From NCBI RefSeq assembly GCF_000720485.1, contig NZ_JOAX01000033.1, positions 1 to 64,000 of the forward strand: a DNA stretch of 64,000 nucleotides, read 5' to 3'. Positions within the stretch are counted from its first letter, which is position 1; every line of letters begins with the position of its first letter. This stretch comes from Streptomyces ochraceiscleroticus (GTDB taxonomy: Bacteria; Actinomycetota; Actinomycetes; Streptomycetales; Streptomycetaceae). This document shows positions 1 to 8,204 of the stretch, piece by piece. Position numbers and translations under genes: made by a program. The notes under the pieces are model-generated. The model had not been told where the DNA came from. It saw only the letters and a program-made list of their open reading frames with translations, and ran no database searches.

Positions 1-109
1 CAAGAACTCCGGCATCGGCCGGGAGAACCACAAGATGATGCTGGACCACTACCAGCAGACCAAGAACCTGCTGGTCAGCTACTCGGCGAAGAAGCTCGGG
101 TTCTTCTGA
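1..109 (+). CDS. Aldehyde dehydrogenase, C-terminal fragment
   Basis: Only the last 35 codons are inside the window. They read ...[18 protein letters not shown] then [13 protein letters not shown] and stop, which is the usual C-terminus of NAD-dependent acetaldehyde/aliphatic aldehyde dehydrogenases of the ExaC/AldB type. The catalytic Cys and Glu lie upstream and cannot be checked. The stop codon shares one base with the start of the DUF779 gene (TGATG), so the two are probably translationally coupled. Confidence 0.85.
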   Translation, partial: KNSGIGRENHKMMLDHYQQTKNLLVSYSAKKLGFF

Positions 110-516
110 TGGGCGGCCTCACCCGACGCGTCGACCTGACACCGGCCGCCGAGGACCTGGTGGCCCGGCTGACGGAGACCCACGGTCCGGTGATGTTCCA
201 CCAGTCCGGCGGCTGCTGTGACGGCAGTGCCCCGATGTGCTACCCGCGAGGTGAGTTCAAGGTCGGCGGAGCCGACGTCCTGCTGGGTCACGTCTTCCAT
301 GACGACGTGCCCTTCTGGATGAGCGCCGACCAGTACACCTACTGGCAGCACACCCACCTCACCGTCGACGTGGTGCCGGGCAGGGGCAGCGGCTTCTCGC
401 TGGAGGCCCCCGAGGGGGTCCGCTTCCTCATCCGCTCCCGGCTGCTCACCGACGAGGAGCTGGCGGACATCGAGGCCGAGCCGCCGCTCCCCACGGGAGC
501 CGACACGTCCGGCTGA
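109..516 (+). CDS. DUF779 family protein, aldehyde dehydrogenase partner
   Basis: A 135-residue protein of the DUF779 family. A Cys-rich stretch (FHQSGGCCDGSAPMC, about residues 34-48) is the feature most likely to bind a metal or cofactor. The C-terminal half contains FWMSADQYTYW and LEAPEGVRFLIRSR. DUF779 genes are repeatedly found directly downstream of aldehyde dehydrogenase genes, as here with overlapping stop and start, so a role in maturation or function of that enzyme is a fair inference. No catalytic activity can be assigned from sequence. Confidence 0.85.
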   Translation: MGGLTRRVDLTPAAEDLVARLTETHGPVMFHQSGGCCDGSAPMCYPRGEFKVGGADVLLGHVFHDDVPFWMSADQYTYWQHTHLTVDVVPGRGSGFSLEAPEGVRFLIRSRLLTDEELADIEAEPPLPTGADTSG

Positions 517-530
517 GAGCCCGCCTTCGT

Positions 531-565
531 ACGCGGCCGCGCACCTTCGGGCTGCGCGGCCGCGT
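531..565. terminator. Perfect 13-bp hairpin between convergent genes
   Basis: ACGCGGCCGCGCA (531-543) and TGCGCGGCCGCGT (553-565) are exact reverse complements with a 9-nt loop. It sits 14 nt after the DUF779 stop and 30 nt beyond the 3' end of the opposing Lrp gene, so it can serve both transcripts. There is no U-tract, which is normal for actinomycete terminators. Confidence 0.75.
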
Positions 566-595
566 CGCCGTAGGGGCAGCGGTGCGTACACGTCG

Positions 596-1048
596 TCATG
601 CGGGCAGTGGGCGCTCGTACACGACGTGCTTCATCACCAGCGTGGAGCTGAGCCGTTGCACGCCCGGGAGCGTCGCCAGCCTCTCGTCGTAGAGCCGCTG
701 GAAGGCCGGCAGGTCGGCGCTGACGATGCGCAGCAGGTAGTCGGGGTCGCCGAAGAGGCGCTGCGCCTGCAGCACCTGGGGGATGTCCGCGACGGCCTCC
801 TCGAAGGCGGAGACGGTACTGCGGTCCTCCTGGCGCATGGTCACGAAGACGAGCGCCTCGAACTTCAGCCCGACCGCCTCGGCGTCCACGATCGCGCGGT
901 AGCCGTGGATCGCGCCGCTGCGCTCCAGCTCCCGCAGCCGGCGGTGGCACGGCGAGAGGCTGAGCCCCACCCGGCCCGCCAGCTCCGTGAGGGTCAGCCG
1001 CCCGTCCTCCTGCAGCTCCGAAAGGATCTTCCGGTCCATGTCGTCCAT
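596..1048 (-). CDS. Lrp/AsnC family transcriptional regulator
   Basis: A 150-residue protein with an N-terminal winged helix-turn-helix (DRKILSELQEDGR, then LTELAGRVGLSLSPCHRRLREL) and a C-terminal RAM ligand-binding domain (EALVFVTMRQED, QRLFGDPDYLLRIV). The start at 1048 is preferred because AAGGA lies about 9 nt upstream and the family normally begins a few residues before DRKIL; a longer frame exists but reads as non-conserved sequence. It diverges from a LysE-family exporter across 121 bp, the classic arrangement in which an Lrp-type protein senses an amino acid and controls its exporter. The effector is unknown. Confidence 0.92.
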   Translation of the reverse strand: MDDMDRKILSELQEDGRLTLTELAGRVGLSLSPCHRRLRELERSGAIHGYRAIVDAEAVGLKFEALVFVTMRQEDRSTVSAFEEAVADIPQVLQAQRLFGDPDYLLRIVSADLPAFQRLYDERLATLPGVQRLSSTLVMKHVVYERPLPA

Positions 1049-1169
1049 GGGGAGAATCCTTCCACACGGAGCCCGCTGAGCAGCAATAAAGGGAAACACC
1101 TTCTGGCGCTTCACAACTATTCTTCTCAGGGAAAGCCGCACGACAGCAAAGAACTGAGAGAACCGCTCC

Positions 1170-1805
1170 ATGGCCGCCAGCTCCATAGCCGCCTTCTGGG
1201 CCGTGTCCGTCCTCCTCGTCCTCGTGCCGGGCGCGGACTGGGCGTACGCGATCACCGCCGGTCTTCGCGACCGGTCCGTCCTCCCGGCGGTCGGCGGCCT
1301 GATGCTCGGCTATGTGGGGCTCACCCTCGTGGTCGTCGCCGGCGTGGCAGCCGTGGTCGCGAGCAACCCGGCGGTGCTCACCGCCCTGACGGTGCTCGGC
1401 TCCCTGTACCTGATCTGGCTCGGCATCATGACCCTCGCCCGGCCCGCGGCGCCCGCGTCGGCCGACCCGTCCGACGTACCCGCCGGCGCGGCCCCCGGTG
1501 CCAGGCTCCTCAAGGGCGCCGGCATCAGCGGCCTCAACCCCAAGGCGCTGCTGCTCTACCTGGCCCTGCTCCCGCAGTTCGCCGCCGCCCACGACAGCGG
1601 CAACGGCTGGCCCCTGGCGGCCCAGATCGCCGTACTGGGCCTGGTGCACATGGCCAACTGCGGAGCGGTCTACACGGGCGTCGGCGTGCTGGCCCGCACC
1701 GTGCTGCGCGCCCGGCCGGTCGTCGCCCGCGCCGTCACCCGCGTCTCGGGCGCCGCCATGCTCCTGATCGGCGCGCTGCTCCTGGTGGAGCGTCTGGCCC
1801 CCTGA
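1170..1805 (+). CDS. LysE/RhtB family amino acid exporter
   Basis: A 211-residue membrane protein with about six hydrophobic segments. The family signature VLVPGADWAYAITAG (residues 17-31) lies in the first helix and SGLNPKALLLYLALLPQF (about 119-136) in the central part. It follows the Lrp-type gene divergently with an AT-richer spacer, suggesting control by that regulator. Members export amino acids such as lysine, arginine, homoserine or leucine; the substrate cannot be read from the sequence. Confidence 0.9.
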   Translation: MAASSIAAFWAVSVLLVLVPGADWAYAITAGLRDRSVLPAVGGLMLGYVGLTLVVVAGVAAVVASNPAVLTALTVLGSLYLIWLGIMTLARPAAPASADPSDVPAGAAPGARLLKGAGISGLNPKALLLYLALLPQFAAAHDSGNGWPLAAQIAVLGLVHMANCGAVYTGVGVLARTVLRARPVVARAVTRVSGAAMLLIGALLLVERLAP

Positions 1806-1874
1806 CCGGAACGCTCAGCGGCCACCGCAGGGCGGGCGATCAGCCGTCGCCGTCAGGCCGGGAAACGGCCACCG

Positions 1875-2306
1875 TCAGGCCGTGAAGCGCCGGACGTACC
1901 TCTTCTGCCACGGCGTCTCGACCGCATGGCGGTCATAGTTCCGGCGGACGAACTCCACCGCGCGCTCCGGCGGTACGCCGTCCAGTACGGCGAGGCACGC
2001 CAGCGCCGTCCCCGTGCGTCCCCGGCCGCCGTCGCACGCGACCTCGACCCGTTCGGCGCCGGCCCGGTCCCACGCCTCGCCGAGCGCCGCCCGGAGCAGC
2101 CGTCCGTCGCTGGGCAGCCAGAAGTCCGGCCAGCGCAGCCACCGCGCCTCCCAGGGCACCTCGGGCGGCTCCTTGCCGAGCAGGTACACGGCGTACGTCG
2201 GCAGCGGCCCGGCCGGCAGCGGCCGCCGCAGTCCGCGCCCCCGCACCAGCCGCCCGGACGGCAGCCGCAGCACCCCCGTATCGCCCTCGCTCCACGTCTC
2301 GTTCAC
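1875..2306 (-). CDS. Protein tyrosine/dual-specificity phosphatase-like protein
   Basis: A protein of about 143 residues with the cysteine phosphatase P-loop CDGGRGRTG (C-x5-R), flanked by VEVA and ALACLAVL as expected for a strand and helix around the active site. The DxWLPSDGRLL segment upstream may carry the general acid. I start it at the GTG at 2306 (VNETWSEG); an ATG at 2414 would add an unconserved basic N-terminus. No ribosome-binding site decides between them. It diverges from the peptidase operon. The substrate is unknown and may be a phosphoprotein or another phosphoester. Confidence 0.75.
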   Translation of the reverse strand: MNETWSEGDTGVLRLPSGRLVRGRGLRRPLPAGPLPTYAVYLLGKEPPEVPWEARWLRWPDFWLPSDGRLLRAALGEAWDRAGAERVEVACDGGRGRTGTALACLAVLDGVPPERAVEFVRRNYDRHAVETPWQKRYVRRFTA

Positions 2307-2400
2307 CCACTCACCGTACTGGCGCGAGCCGCCCCGAAGGTGGTGCTCGCGGCCTTCGCCGCACGGCTCCTGGGACCGCCATCGGTCTGGACCTCCGGAG

Positions 2401-2409
2401 TTATCCACA
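2401..2409 (+). promoter_or_regulatory. Perfect DnaA-box-like 9-mer upstream of the peptidase operon
   Basis: TTATCCACA occurs 41 bp upstream of the M55 peptidase start and inside a possible N-terminal extension of the divergent phosphatase frame. The same 9-mer, also followed by GG, occurs at 32625-32633 upstream of another gene. The match to the classical DnaA box is exact; whether DnaA binds here is not known. Confidence 0.4.
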
Positions 2410-2449
2410 GGCATGGTCGGAGCCTGCGCGGTCGCGTAACGTGCGGCAC

Positions 2450-3283
2450 ATGAAGATCCTCATTTCCGCGGACATGGAAGGCGCCACCGGCGTGACCTGG
2501 CCTGCGGATGTGCTGCCGGGGACGAGCCAGTGGGAGCGCTGCCGTCACATGTTCACCTCCGACGTCAATGCGGCGATCGCCGGATTCTTCGACGGCGGTG
2601 CCGATGACGTGCTCGTGAACGAGGCGCATTGGACGATGCGCAATCTGCTGCTGGAGAAGCTGGACGAGCGGGCGCAGATGCTCACCGGGCGGCACAAGTC
2701 GCTGAGCATGGTCGAGGGCGTGCAGCACGGCGATGTGGACGGCATAGCCTTCGTCGGCTATCACACGGGCGCCGGTACGGAAGGCGTGCTGGCGCACACC
2801 TACCTCGCCAATTCGATCACCGGCGTCTGGGTCGACGGGACCCCGGCGAGCGAGGGCTATCTGAACGCGCTGGTGGTCGCGGAGTACGGCGTGCCGGTGG
2901 TCCTGGTGACCGGCGACGACCGGACGTGCGAGGACGCCAAGGGGTACGCGCCCGGGGCGCGGGGCATCGCAGTGAAGGACTACGTGTCGCGGTATGCGGC
3001 GGTGTGCCGCCCGCCCGCGCGCACGGCCGCCGACATCCGGGCCGCGGCCCGGGAGGCCGCGGCGCTGGCGCGGCGGCACGAGCCCGTGCGACGCGGTCCG
3101 TTCACCGTGGAAGTGGAGTTCGACGCCGAGCACTTGGTGGGCGCCGCGACCTGCGTGCCGGGCGTGGAGCGCAGCGGCACCCGCCGCGTCAGCTACGAGA
3201 GCCCGACCATGTACGAAGGTATCCGCTGCTTCAAGGCGGTCACCACCCTCGTCTCGTCCGCCGTGGAGGAGCAGTATGGCTGA
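2450..3283 (+). CDS. M55 family D-aminopeptidase, DppA-like
   Basis: A 277-residue zinc peptidase. Counting from MKILISADMEG, the expected metal ligands of DppA are in place: D8, E10, H60 (NEAHW), H105 (VGYHTGAG) and E135 (PASEGYLNAL). This is strong evidence for an active M55 enzyme that releases D-amino acids from short D-peptides. I chose the ATG at 2450 because the Asp-x-Glu motif then falls at its usual place; a GTG at 2441 adds three residues. It is the first gene of four peptidase genes in one operon, and its stop lies inside the next gene. Confidence 0.92.
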   Translation: MKILISADMEGATGVTWPADVLPGTSQWERCRHMFTSDVNAAIAGFFDGGADDVLVNEAHWTMRNLLLEKLDERAQMLTGRHKSLSMVEGVQHGDVDGIAFVGYHTGAGTEGVLAHTYLANSITGVWVDGTPASEGYLNALVVAEYGVPVVLVTGDDRTCEDAKGYAPGARGIAVKDYVSRYAAVCRPPARTAADIRAAAREAAALARRHEPVRRGPFTVEVEFDAEHLVGAATCVPGVERSGTRRVSYESPTMYEGIRCFKAVTTLVSSAVEEQYG

Positions 3284-4688
3284 GCAGATGATCGATGTGG
3301 AGGATGCGCTCGCGGGCGAAAGACCCGCGCCGGGCATCCGGCAGGACGGCGCGGTGGATGCCCAGGCGCTGGACGAGGTGGTCCGCTTCACCTCCGAGCT
3401 GATCCGGATCGACACGACGAACCGGGGGAACGGCGACTGCCTGGAGCGCCCGGCCGCCGAGTACGTCGCGGAACGGCTGGCGGAGGCGGGCATCGAGCCG
3501 ACGCTCCTGGAGCGGAGCGCGGGCCGGACGAATGTCGTGGCCCGTATCGAGGGCAGCGACCCGGGCGCCGACGCGCTGCTGGTGCACGGCCATCTGGACG
3601 TGGTGCCCGCCGCGCCGCACGACTGGAGCGTGCACCCGTTCTCCGGCGAGGTCCGGGACGGCGTGGTCTGGGGCCGCGGCGCGATCGACATGAAGAACAT
3701 GGACGCGATGGTGCTGGCCGCCGTGCGGGCCTGGGCGCGGGCCGGCGTCCGGCCTCGGCGGGACATCGTGCTGGCCTTCACCGCGGACGAGGAGGCCAGC
3801 GCCGAGGACGGCTCCGGCTTCCTCGCCGACGAGCACCCGGGCCTCTTCGAGGGGTGCACGGAAGGCATCAGCGAGTCGGGTGCCTTCACCTTCCACGCCG
3901 GGGACGGCATGCAGCTCTACCCGATCGCGGCGGGGGAGCGGGGCACGGCCTGGCTGAAGCTGACGGCGACGGGCACGGCGGGCCACGGCTCCAAGGTGAA
4001 CGGCGCGAATGCGGTCAGCCGGCTCGCCGCCGCCATCGCCCGCATCGGCGCGCACGAATGGCCGGTGCGGCTCACCCCCACCGTCCGCGCCGCGCTGCGC
4101 GAGCTGGCCGCTCTGCACGGCATCGAGGCCCGGCTGGACGCCACAGAGCCGCATGACCTCGCGCGCGACGTCGACGCGCTGCTCGCAGCCCTCGGCCCGG
4201 CCGCCGACCTGGTCGCGCCGACCGTGCGCAACAGCGCCAACCCGACCATGCTGGACGCCGGTTACAAGGTCAATGTGATCCCGGGGAGCGCCACCGCCTT
4301 CGTGGACGGGCGGGTGCTGCCCGGCGGCGAGGAGGAGTTCCGCACCACCCTCGACCGGCTCACGGGACCCCATGTGGAGTGGGAGTTCCACCACGGCGAG
4401 GTGGCGTTGCAGGCCCCGGTGGACGGGCCGACGTACGCCGCGATGCGGGCCTCGGTCGAGCGCTTCGACCCGCAGGCCAGGGTCGTGCCGTACTGCATGT
4501 CGGGAGGCACGGACGCCAAGCAGTTCTCCCGGCTGGGCATCAAGGGGTACGGCTTCTCGCCGCTCAAGCTGCCCGAGGGCTTCGACTACCAGGCCCTCTT
4601 CCACGGCGTCGACGAACGGGTGCCGGTGGAGGCACTGCACTTCGGTGTGCGGGTACTGGACGACTTCCTGGTGCACAGCACGGGGTGA
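3276..4688 (+). CDS. M20 family metallopeptidase
   Basis: A 470-residue zinc-dependent peptidase/deacylase of the M20 (ArgE/DapE/CPG2) family. Conserved residues are visible: H106 and D108 in LLVHGHLDVVP, the bridging D138 in GRGAIDMK, the catalytic Glu pair E172-E173 in TADEEAS, and a late His in LFHGVDERV. The insert typical of the dimerisation domain (GTAGHGSKVNGANAV) is present. It overlaps the M55 gene by 8 bases, indicating translational coupling. Substrates could be dipeptides or N-acyl amino acids; the context of D-peptidase and LD-carboxypeptidase points to unusual or D-containing peptides. Confidence 0.92.
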   Translation: MAEQMIDVEDALAGERPAPGIRQDGAVDAQALDEVVRFTSELIRIDTTNRGNGDCLERPAAEYVAERLAEAGIEPTLLERSAGRTNVVARIEGSDPGADALLVHGHLDVVPAAPHDWSVHPFSGEVRDGVVWGRGAIDMKNMDAMVLAAVRAWARAGVRPRRDIVLAFTADEEASAEDGSGFLADEHPGLFEGCTEGISESGAFTFHAGDGMQLYPIAAGERGTAWLKLTATGTAGHGSKVNGANAVSRLAAAIARIGAHEWPVRLTPTVRAALRELAALHGIEARLDATEPHDLARDVDALLAALGPAADLVAPTVRNSANPTMLDAGYKVNVIPGSATAFVDGRVLPGGEEEFRTTLDRLTGPHVEWEFHHGEVALQAPVDGPTYAAMRASVERFDPQARVVPYCMSGGTDAKQFSRLGIKGYGFSPLKLPEGFDYQALFHGVDERVPVEALHFGVRVLDDFLVHSTG

Positions 4689-4753
4689 CCGCCCCGGGCC
4701 GGGCGCCGCTGACATGGACCGAACGGACCGATCGGACTGAGAGGAACACCGCC

Positions 4754-6766
4754 ATGGTGACCACGGCGCCCTATGGAGCCTGGCCGTCGCCCATCGACGC
4801 CCGGCTGGTCGCCGCACACGACGGCCGCCCGGAGTACCTCGGCGTGGTGGGCGACGAGGTGTGGTGGACCGCGCCGCGCCCCGAGGAGGGCGGCCGCCGG
4901 GCGCTCGTCCGGCGCACCCCGGAGGGCGCGGAGGAGTCGGTGCTGCCCCCGCCGTGGAACGTCCGCAGCAGGGTCATCGAGTACGGCGGCCAGCCCTGGG
5001 CCGGCGCCCTGGACGTGGAGGGCGCGCCCCTCCTCGTCTTCGTCCACTTCCCCGACCAGCGGCTGTACGCGTACGCGCCGGACGGGGGCGGCGAGCCGCG
5101 CCCGCTCACCCCGGTCTCCGCCGTCGGCGGCGGCCTGCGGTGGGTGGACCCGGTCGTGCTGCCCGGCCGCGGCGAAGTGTGGTGCGTGCTGGAGGAGTTC
5201 ACGGGCGAGGGGCCCACGGACGTGCGCCGGGTGCTCGCCGCCGTGCCCCTGGACGGCTCCGCCGCCGAAGACCGGGGCTCCATAAGGGAGTTGAGCGACG
5301 ACCGGCACCGCTTCGTCACCGGGCCGCGGCTCTCCCCGGACGGCGGCCGGGCCGCCTGGATCGCCTGGGACCACCCCCGTATGCCCTGGGACGGCACGGT
5401 CGCCATGGTCGCCGAGGTGACCGGGGACGGCGCGTTCACCGGCGCCCGCGCCCTGGTCGGCGGCCCCGACGAGTCCGTCGCGCAGATCGAGTGGGCGGCG
5501 GACGGCTCGCTGCTGTACGTCTCGGACGCCGACGGCTGGTGGGAGCTGCGGAGCGCCGACCCGGACCCGGCGGCCGCGGGAGCGGAGGGCGGCAAGGCGA
5601 CGGGCCGGCGGCTGTGTCCGGCCCGGCGGGAGGAGTTCGGCGGGCCGCTGTGGAAGATCGGCCTGCGCTGGTTCCTGCCGCTGGAGAGCGGCACCATCGC
5701 CACGCTCCACGGCCACGGCACGAACCGTCTCGGCATACTGGACCCGGTCGCCGGCGAGCTCGTCGACGCGGCCGGGCCGTGGACGGAGTGGGCCCCCTCG
5801 CTCGCCGTGCACGGCACCCGCGTCATCGGCATCGCCGCCAGCCCGCGCAGCGCGTACGAGATCGTCGAGCTGGACACGCTGACGGGCCGCTCGCGGGTGA
5901 TTGCCGCCCGGCACGTCGACGCGCTCGACCCGGCGTACTACCCCGAGCCGCAGATCCGTACCTTCACCGGCCCCGACGGCCGGGACATCCACGCCCACGT
6001 CTACCCGCCGCACAGCCCCACCCACGCCCCGCCGGACGGCGAGCCCGCTCCCTTCGTGGTGTGGGCGCACGGCGGCCCCACCGGCCACGCCCCGCTCGTC
6101 CTGGACCTGGAGATCGCCTACTTCACCTCGCGCGGCTTCGGCGTCGCGGAGGTCAACTACGGCGGCTCGACGGGATACGGCAGGGAGTACCGCGAGCGGC
6201 TGCGCGAGCAGTGGGGCGTGGTGGACGTCGAGGACTGCGCCGCGGTCGCCCGGGCGCTGGCCGACGAGGACACGGCCGACCGCTCCCGGCTCGCCATCCG
6301 GGGCGGCAGCGCGGGCGGCTGGACCACCGCGGCCTCGCTGACCGGCACCGACCTCTACGCCTGCGGCACGATCAGCTATCCGGTCCTGGACCTGACGGCC
6401 TGGGCCGGCGGCGAGACCCACGACTTCGAGTCGCAGTATCTGGAGTCGCTGGTCGGGCCGCTCGCCAAGGTCCCCGACCGGTACCGTGACCGCTCGCCGC
6501 TGCATCGAGCGGACCGGATCTCCGTGCCGTTCCTGCTGCTCCAGGGCCTGGACGATGTGATCTGCCCGCCCGCGCAGGCCGAGCGGTTCCTCGCCGAGGT
6601 CGCCCGCTGCGGCATCCCGCACGCGTATCTCTCCTTCGAGGGCGAGGGCCACGGCTTCCGCCGCGAGGACACGATCGTCCGCGCCGTCGAGGCCGAACTG
6701 TCCCTGTACGCGCAGACCTTCGGCATCGCGCGTACGGACGTGCCGACTCTGGAACTGGGCAAGTGA
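4754..6766 (+). CDS. S9 family prolyl oligopeptidase-type peptidase
   Basis: A 670-residue two-domain serine peptidase. The N-terminal two thirds is beta-propeller-like (repeated FVHFPDQRLYAY, WAADGSLLYVSDADG blades) and the C-terminal alpha/beta hydrolase carries Ser519 in RGGSAGGW, an Asp at about 600 in QGLDDVICPP, and His633 in GEGHGFRR. No signal peptide is visible, so it acts in the cytoplasm. The ATG at 4754 has GAGGAA upstream. S9 enzymes cleave short peptides, including acylaminoacyl or prolyl peptides; specificity is not predictable here. It lies between the M20 gene and the S66 gene, which overlaps its stop. Confidence 0.92.
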   Translation: MVTTAPYGAWPSPIDARLVAAHDGRPEYLGVVGDEVWWTAPRPEEGGRRALVRRTPEGAEESVLPPPWNVRSRVIEYGGQPWAGALDVEGAPLLVFVHFPDQRLYAYAPDGGGEPRPLTPVSAVGGGLRWVDPVVLPGRGEVWCVLEEFTGEGPTDVRRVLAAVPLDGSAAEDRGSIRELSDDRHRFVTGPRLSPDGGRAAWIAWDHPRMPWDGTVAMVAEVTGDGAFTGARALVGGPDESVAQIEWAADGSLLYVSDADGWWELRSADPDPAAAGAEGGKATGRRLCPARREEFGGPLWKIGLRWFLPLESGTIATLHGHGTNRLGILDPVAGELVDAAGPWTEWAPSLAVHGTRVIGIAASPRSAYEIVELDTLTGRSRVIAARHVDALDPAYYPEPQIRTFTGPDGRDIHAHVYPPHSPTHAPPDGEPAPFVVWAHGGPTGHAPLVLDLEIAYFTSRGFGVAEVNYGGSTGYGREYRERLREQWGVVDVEDCAAVARALADEDTADRSRLAIRGGSAGGWTTAASLTGTDLYACGTISYPVLDLTAWAGGETHDFESQYLESLVGPLAKVPDRYRDRSPLHRADRISVPFLLLQGLDDVICPPAQAERFLAEVARCGIPHAYLSFEGEGHGFRREDTIVRAVEAELSLYAQTFGIARTDVPTLELGK

Positions 6767-7701
6767 CCGTGCGGCAGGGGACCCGGCCGCCCCGGCTGCG
6801 GCCCGGCGACCGGGTGGCCGTCGTCGCGCCCAGCGGACCGGTCGCCCCCGAGCGGCTGGACGCCGGCCTGGACATCCTGCGCGGCTGGGACCTCGACCCG
6901 GTACTGGCGCCCCATGCCCGCGCCGGACACGCGGAGTTGACGTATCTCGCGGCGCCGGACGAGCGCCGGGCGCGCGATCTCCAGGACGCCTGGTGCGACC
7001 CGGCGGTGGCCGCGGTGTTCGCAGCCCGCGGCGGGTACGGCGCGCAGCGCATGGTCGACCTGCTGGACTGGGCGGCGATACGCGCCGCACCGCCCAAGCC
7101 GCTGATCGGCTTCAGCGATGTGACCGTCCTGCACGAGGCGTTCGCACTGCGGGCCGGGGTGGCGACGCTGCACGGTCCCGCGGTGGCCGGCGAGATCTTC
7201 CTCAAGGACGAGCCGACCCGCGACCATCTTCGGCGCACGCTCTTCACCCCCGAGGACCCGGCCGTGCTGACCCTGGCGCCCGGCACGGCGCGGACGCTGA
7301 TGCCGGGCCGGGCGCACGGCGTCACCTTCGGCGGCTGCCTCGCGCTGCTGGCGAGCGAGGCGGGCACGCCGGACGCGCGCCCGGACGCGGCCGGCGGTCT
7401 CCTGCTGCTGGAGGACGTGGGCGAGGCGCCGTATGCCATCGACCGCGCGCTGACCCAACTGCTGCGCTCCGGCACGCTGACCGGCGTGGCCGGCGTCCTG
7501 CTCGGCTCCTGGGCACGCTGTGGCCCGTACGAGCGGGTCCGCGCGGTGCTGATGGACCGGCTGGGCGGCCTCGGGGTGCCCGTCGTCGAGGAATTCGGCT
7601 TCGGGCACGGGGACTCGGCGCTGACGATTCCGCTGGGTGTACCGGCCACGCTCGACGCGGACGCGTGCACCCTGACCTTCGACGTACCGCCACTGACCTG
7701 A
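6763..7701 (+). CDS. S66 family LD-carboxypeptidase
   Basis: A 312-residue serine peptidase of the LdcA/MccF family. The nucleophile is Ser118 in LIGFSDVT, with Glu217 or Glu221 in LLEDVGEAPYAIDRAL and His282 in GFGHGDSALTIPLG completing the triad; RGGYGAQR is also typical. The GTG start overlaps the S9 stop (GTGA). LdcA members cut the L-Lys(or DAP)-D-Ala bond of murein tetrapeptides. MccF members inactivate peptide-nucleotide antibiotics. The operon partners (a D-aminopeptidase and two peptidases) favour D-peptide breakdown, but detoxification of a peptide antibiotic is a real alternative. Confidence 0.9.
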   Translation: MTVRQGTRPPRLRPGDRVAVVAPSGPVAPERLDAGLDILRGWDLDPVLAPHARAGHAELTYLAAPDERRARDLQDAWCDPAVAAVFAARGGYGAQRMVDLLDWAAIRAAPPKPLIGFSDVTVLHEAFALRAGVATLHGPAVAGEIFLKDEPTRDHLRRTLFTPEDPAVLTLAPGTARTLMPGRAHGVTFGGCLALLASEAGTPDARPDAAGGLLLLEDVGEAPYAIDRALTQLLRSGTLTGVAGVLLGSWARCGPYERVRAVLMDRLGGLGVPVVEEFGFGHGDSALTIPLGVPATLDADACTLTFDVPPLT

Positions 7702-7718
7702 GGCACCCGCCCGGGTCT

Positions 7719-7772
7719 CCGGCGCCGACGACAAACCGACCGGCGCGGACGACAAGCCGCCCGGCGCGGGCC
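7719..7772. repeat. 21-bp tandem duplication between convergent genes
   Basis: Two 21-bp units (7719-7739 and 7740-7760), each starting CCGGCGC and containing GACGACAA, are followed by a partial third copy starting CCGGCGCGGG. They lie just after the S66 stop and before the MerR stop at 7774. Confidence 0.6.
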
Positions 7773-7773
7773 G

Positions 7774-8121
7774 TCAGCCGGGCTTGGCGGCGATGACCTC
7801 GTCGAGCATCGTCCGGGACGCCTGCAGCTCGCCGATGGCCCGGCTGATCCGCTCCCTCTCCTGCTCCAGCCGGGCGACCAGGTCCGGGCAGGTGGGGAGG
7901 AGGCGGCCGTCGTCCGTACGGATGCAGGGCAGTACCTCCGCGATCAGCGAGGTCGTCAGCCCCGCCGCCAGCAGACAGCGGATGCGGTGCACCGTTTCGA
8001 CGTCCGACTCGTCGTAGACCCGGTAGCCGCTCGCCAGCCGCTGCGGTGTCAGCAGCCCCTGCTGTTCGTAGTAACGCAGCAGCCGCTCGTGGACTCCCGT
8101 GCGCCGGACCATCTCCTTCAT
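7774..8121 (-). CDS. MerR family transcriptional regulator
   Basis: A 115-residue regulator. Residues 1-70 form the MerR winged helix domain (MKEMVRRTGVHERLLRYYEQQGLL, SGYRVYDESDVETVHRIRCLLAAGL), followed by a short coiled-coil dimerisation helix (LVARLEQERERISRAIGELQASR). No effector-binding domain follows. Single cysteines occur at RCLL, VLPC and LPTC, so metal or redox sensing is possible but unproven. The start at 8121 places the wing helix at the N-terminus; 19 extra codons exist upstream. It diverges from the alpha/beta hydrolase and faces a promoter with the 19-bp spacer typical of MerR targets. Confidence 0.9.
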   Translation of the reverse strand: MKEMVRRTGVHERLLRYYEQQGLLTPQRLASGYRVYDESDVETVHRIRCLLAAGLTTSLIAEVLPCIRTDDGRLLPTCPDLVARLEQERERISRAIGELQASRTMLDEVIAAKPG

Positions 8122-8165
8122 CCGCACGTGATGCGCCTCCGTGGTCCGCCTTCCGGCGCCGCGAC

Positions 8166-8196
8166 TTGACTCTGACACTGATGTCAGAGTTTAGCG
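8166..8196 (+). promoter_or_regulatory. MerR-type promoter with 9-bp inverted repeat
   Basis: TTGACT (8166-8171) and TTAGCG (8191-8196) are separated by 19 bp, the overlong spacing that MerR proteins correct. Within it ACTCTGACA (8169-8177) and TGTCAGAGT (8182-8190) form a perfect 9-bp inverted repeat with a 4-bp centre. Transcription would start about at the hydrolase ATG (8205), so the mRNA is probably leaderless. The MerR gene lies immediately on the other side. Confidence 0.75.
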
Positions 8197-8204
8197 TCAC
8201 CGGC

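Noticed and set aside
1850..1882. CCGTCAGGCCG repeated at 22-bp distance after the LysE gene
   Set aside because: Only two 11-bp copies, one inside the neighbouring gene end; too little to call a functional repeat.
2401..2409. Reading the DnaA-box-like 9-mer as part of a replication origin
   Set aside because: Only single boxes occur, with no cluster and no dnaA/dnaN genes nearby.
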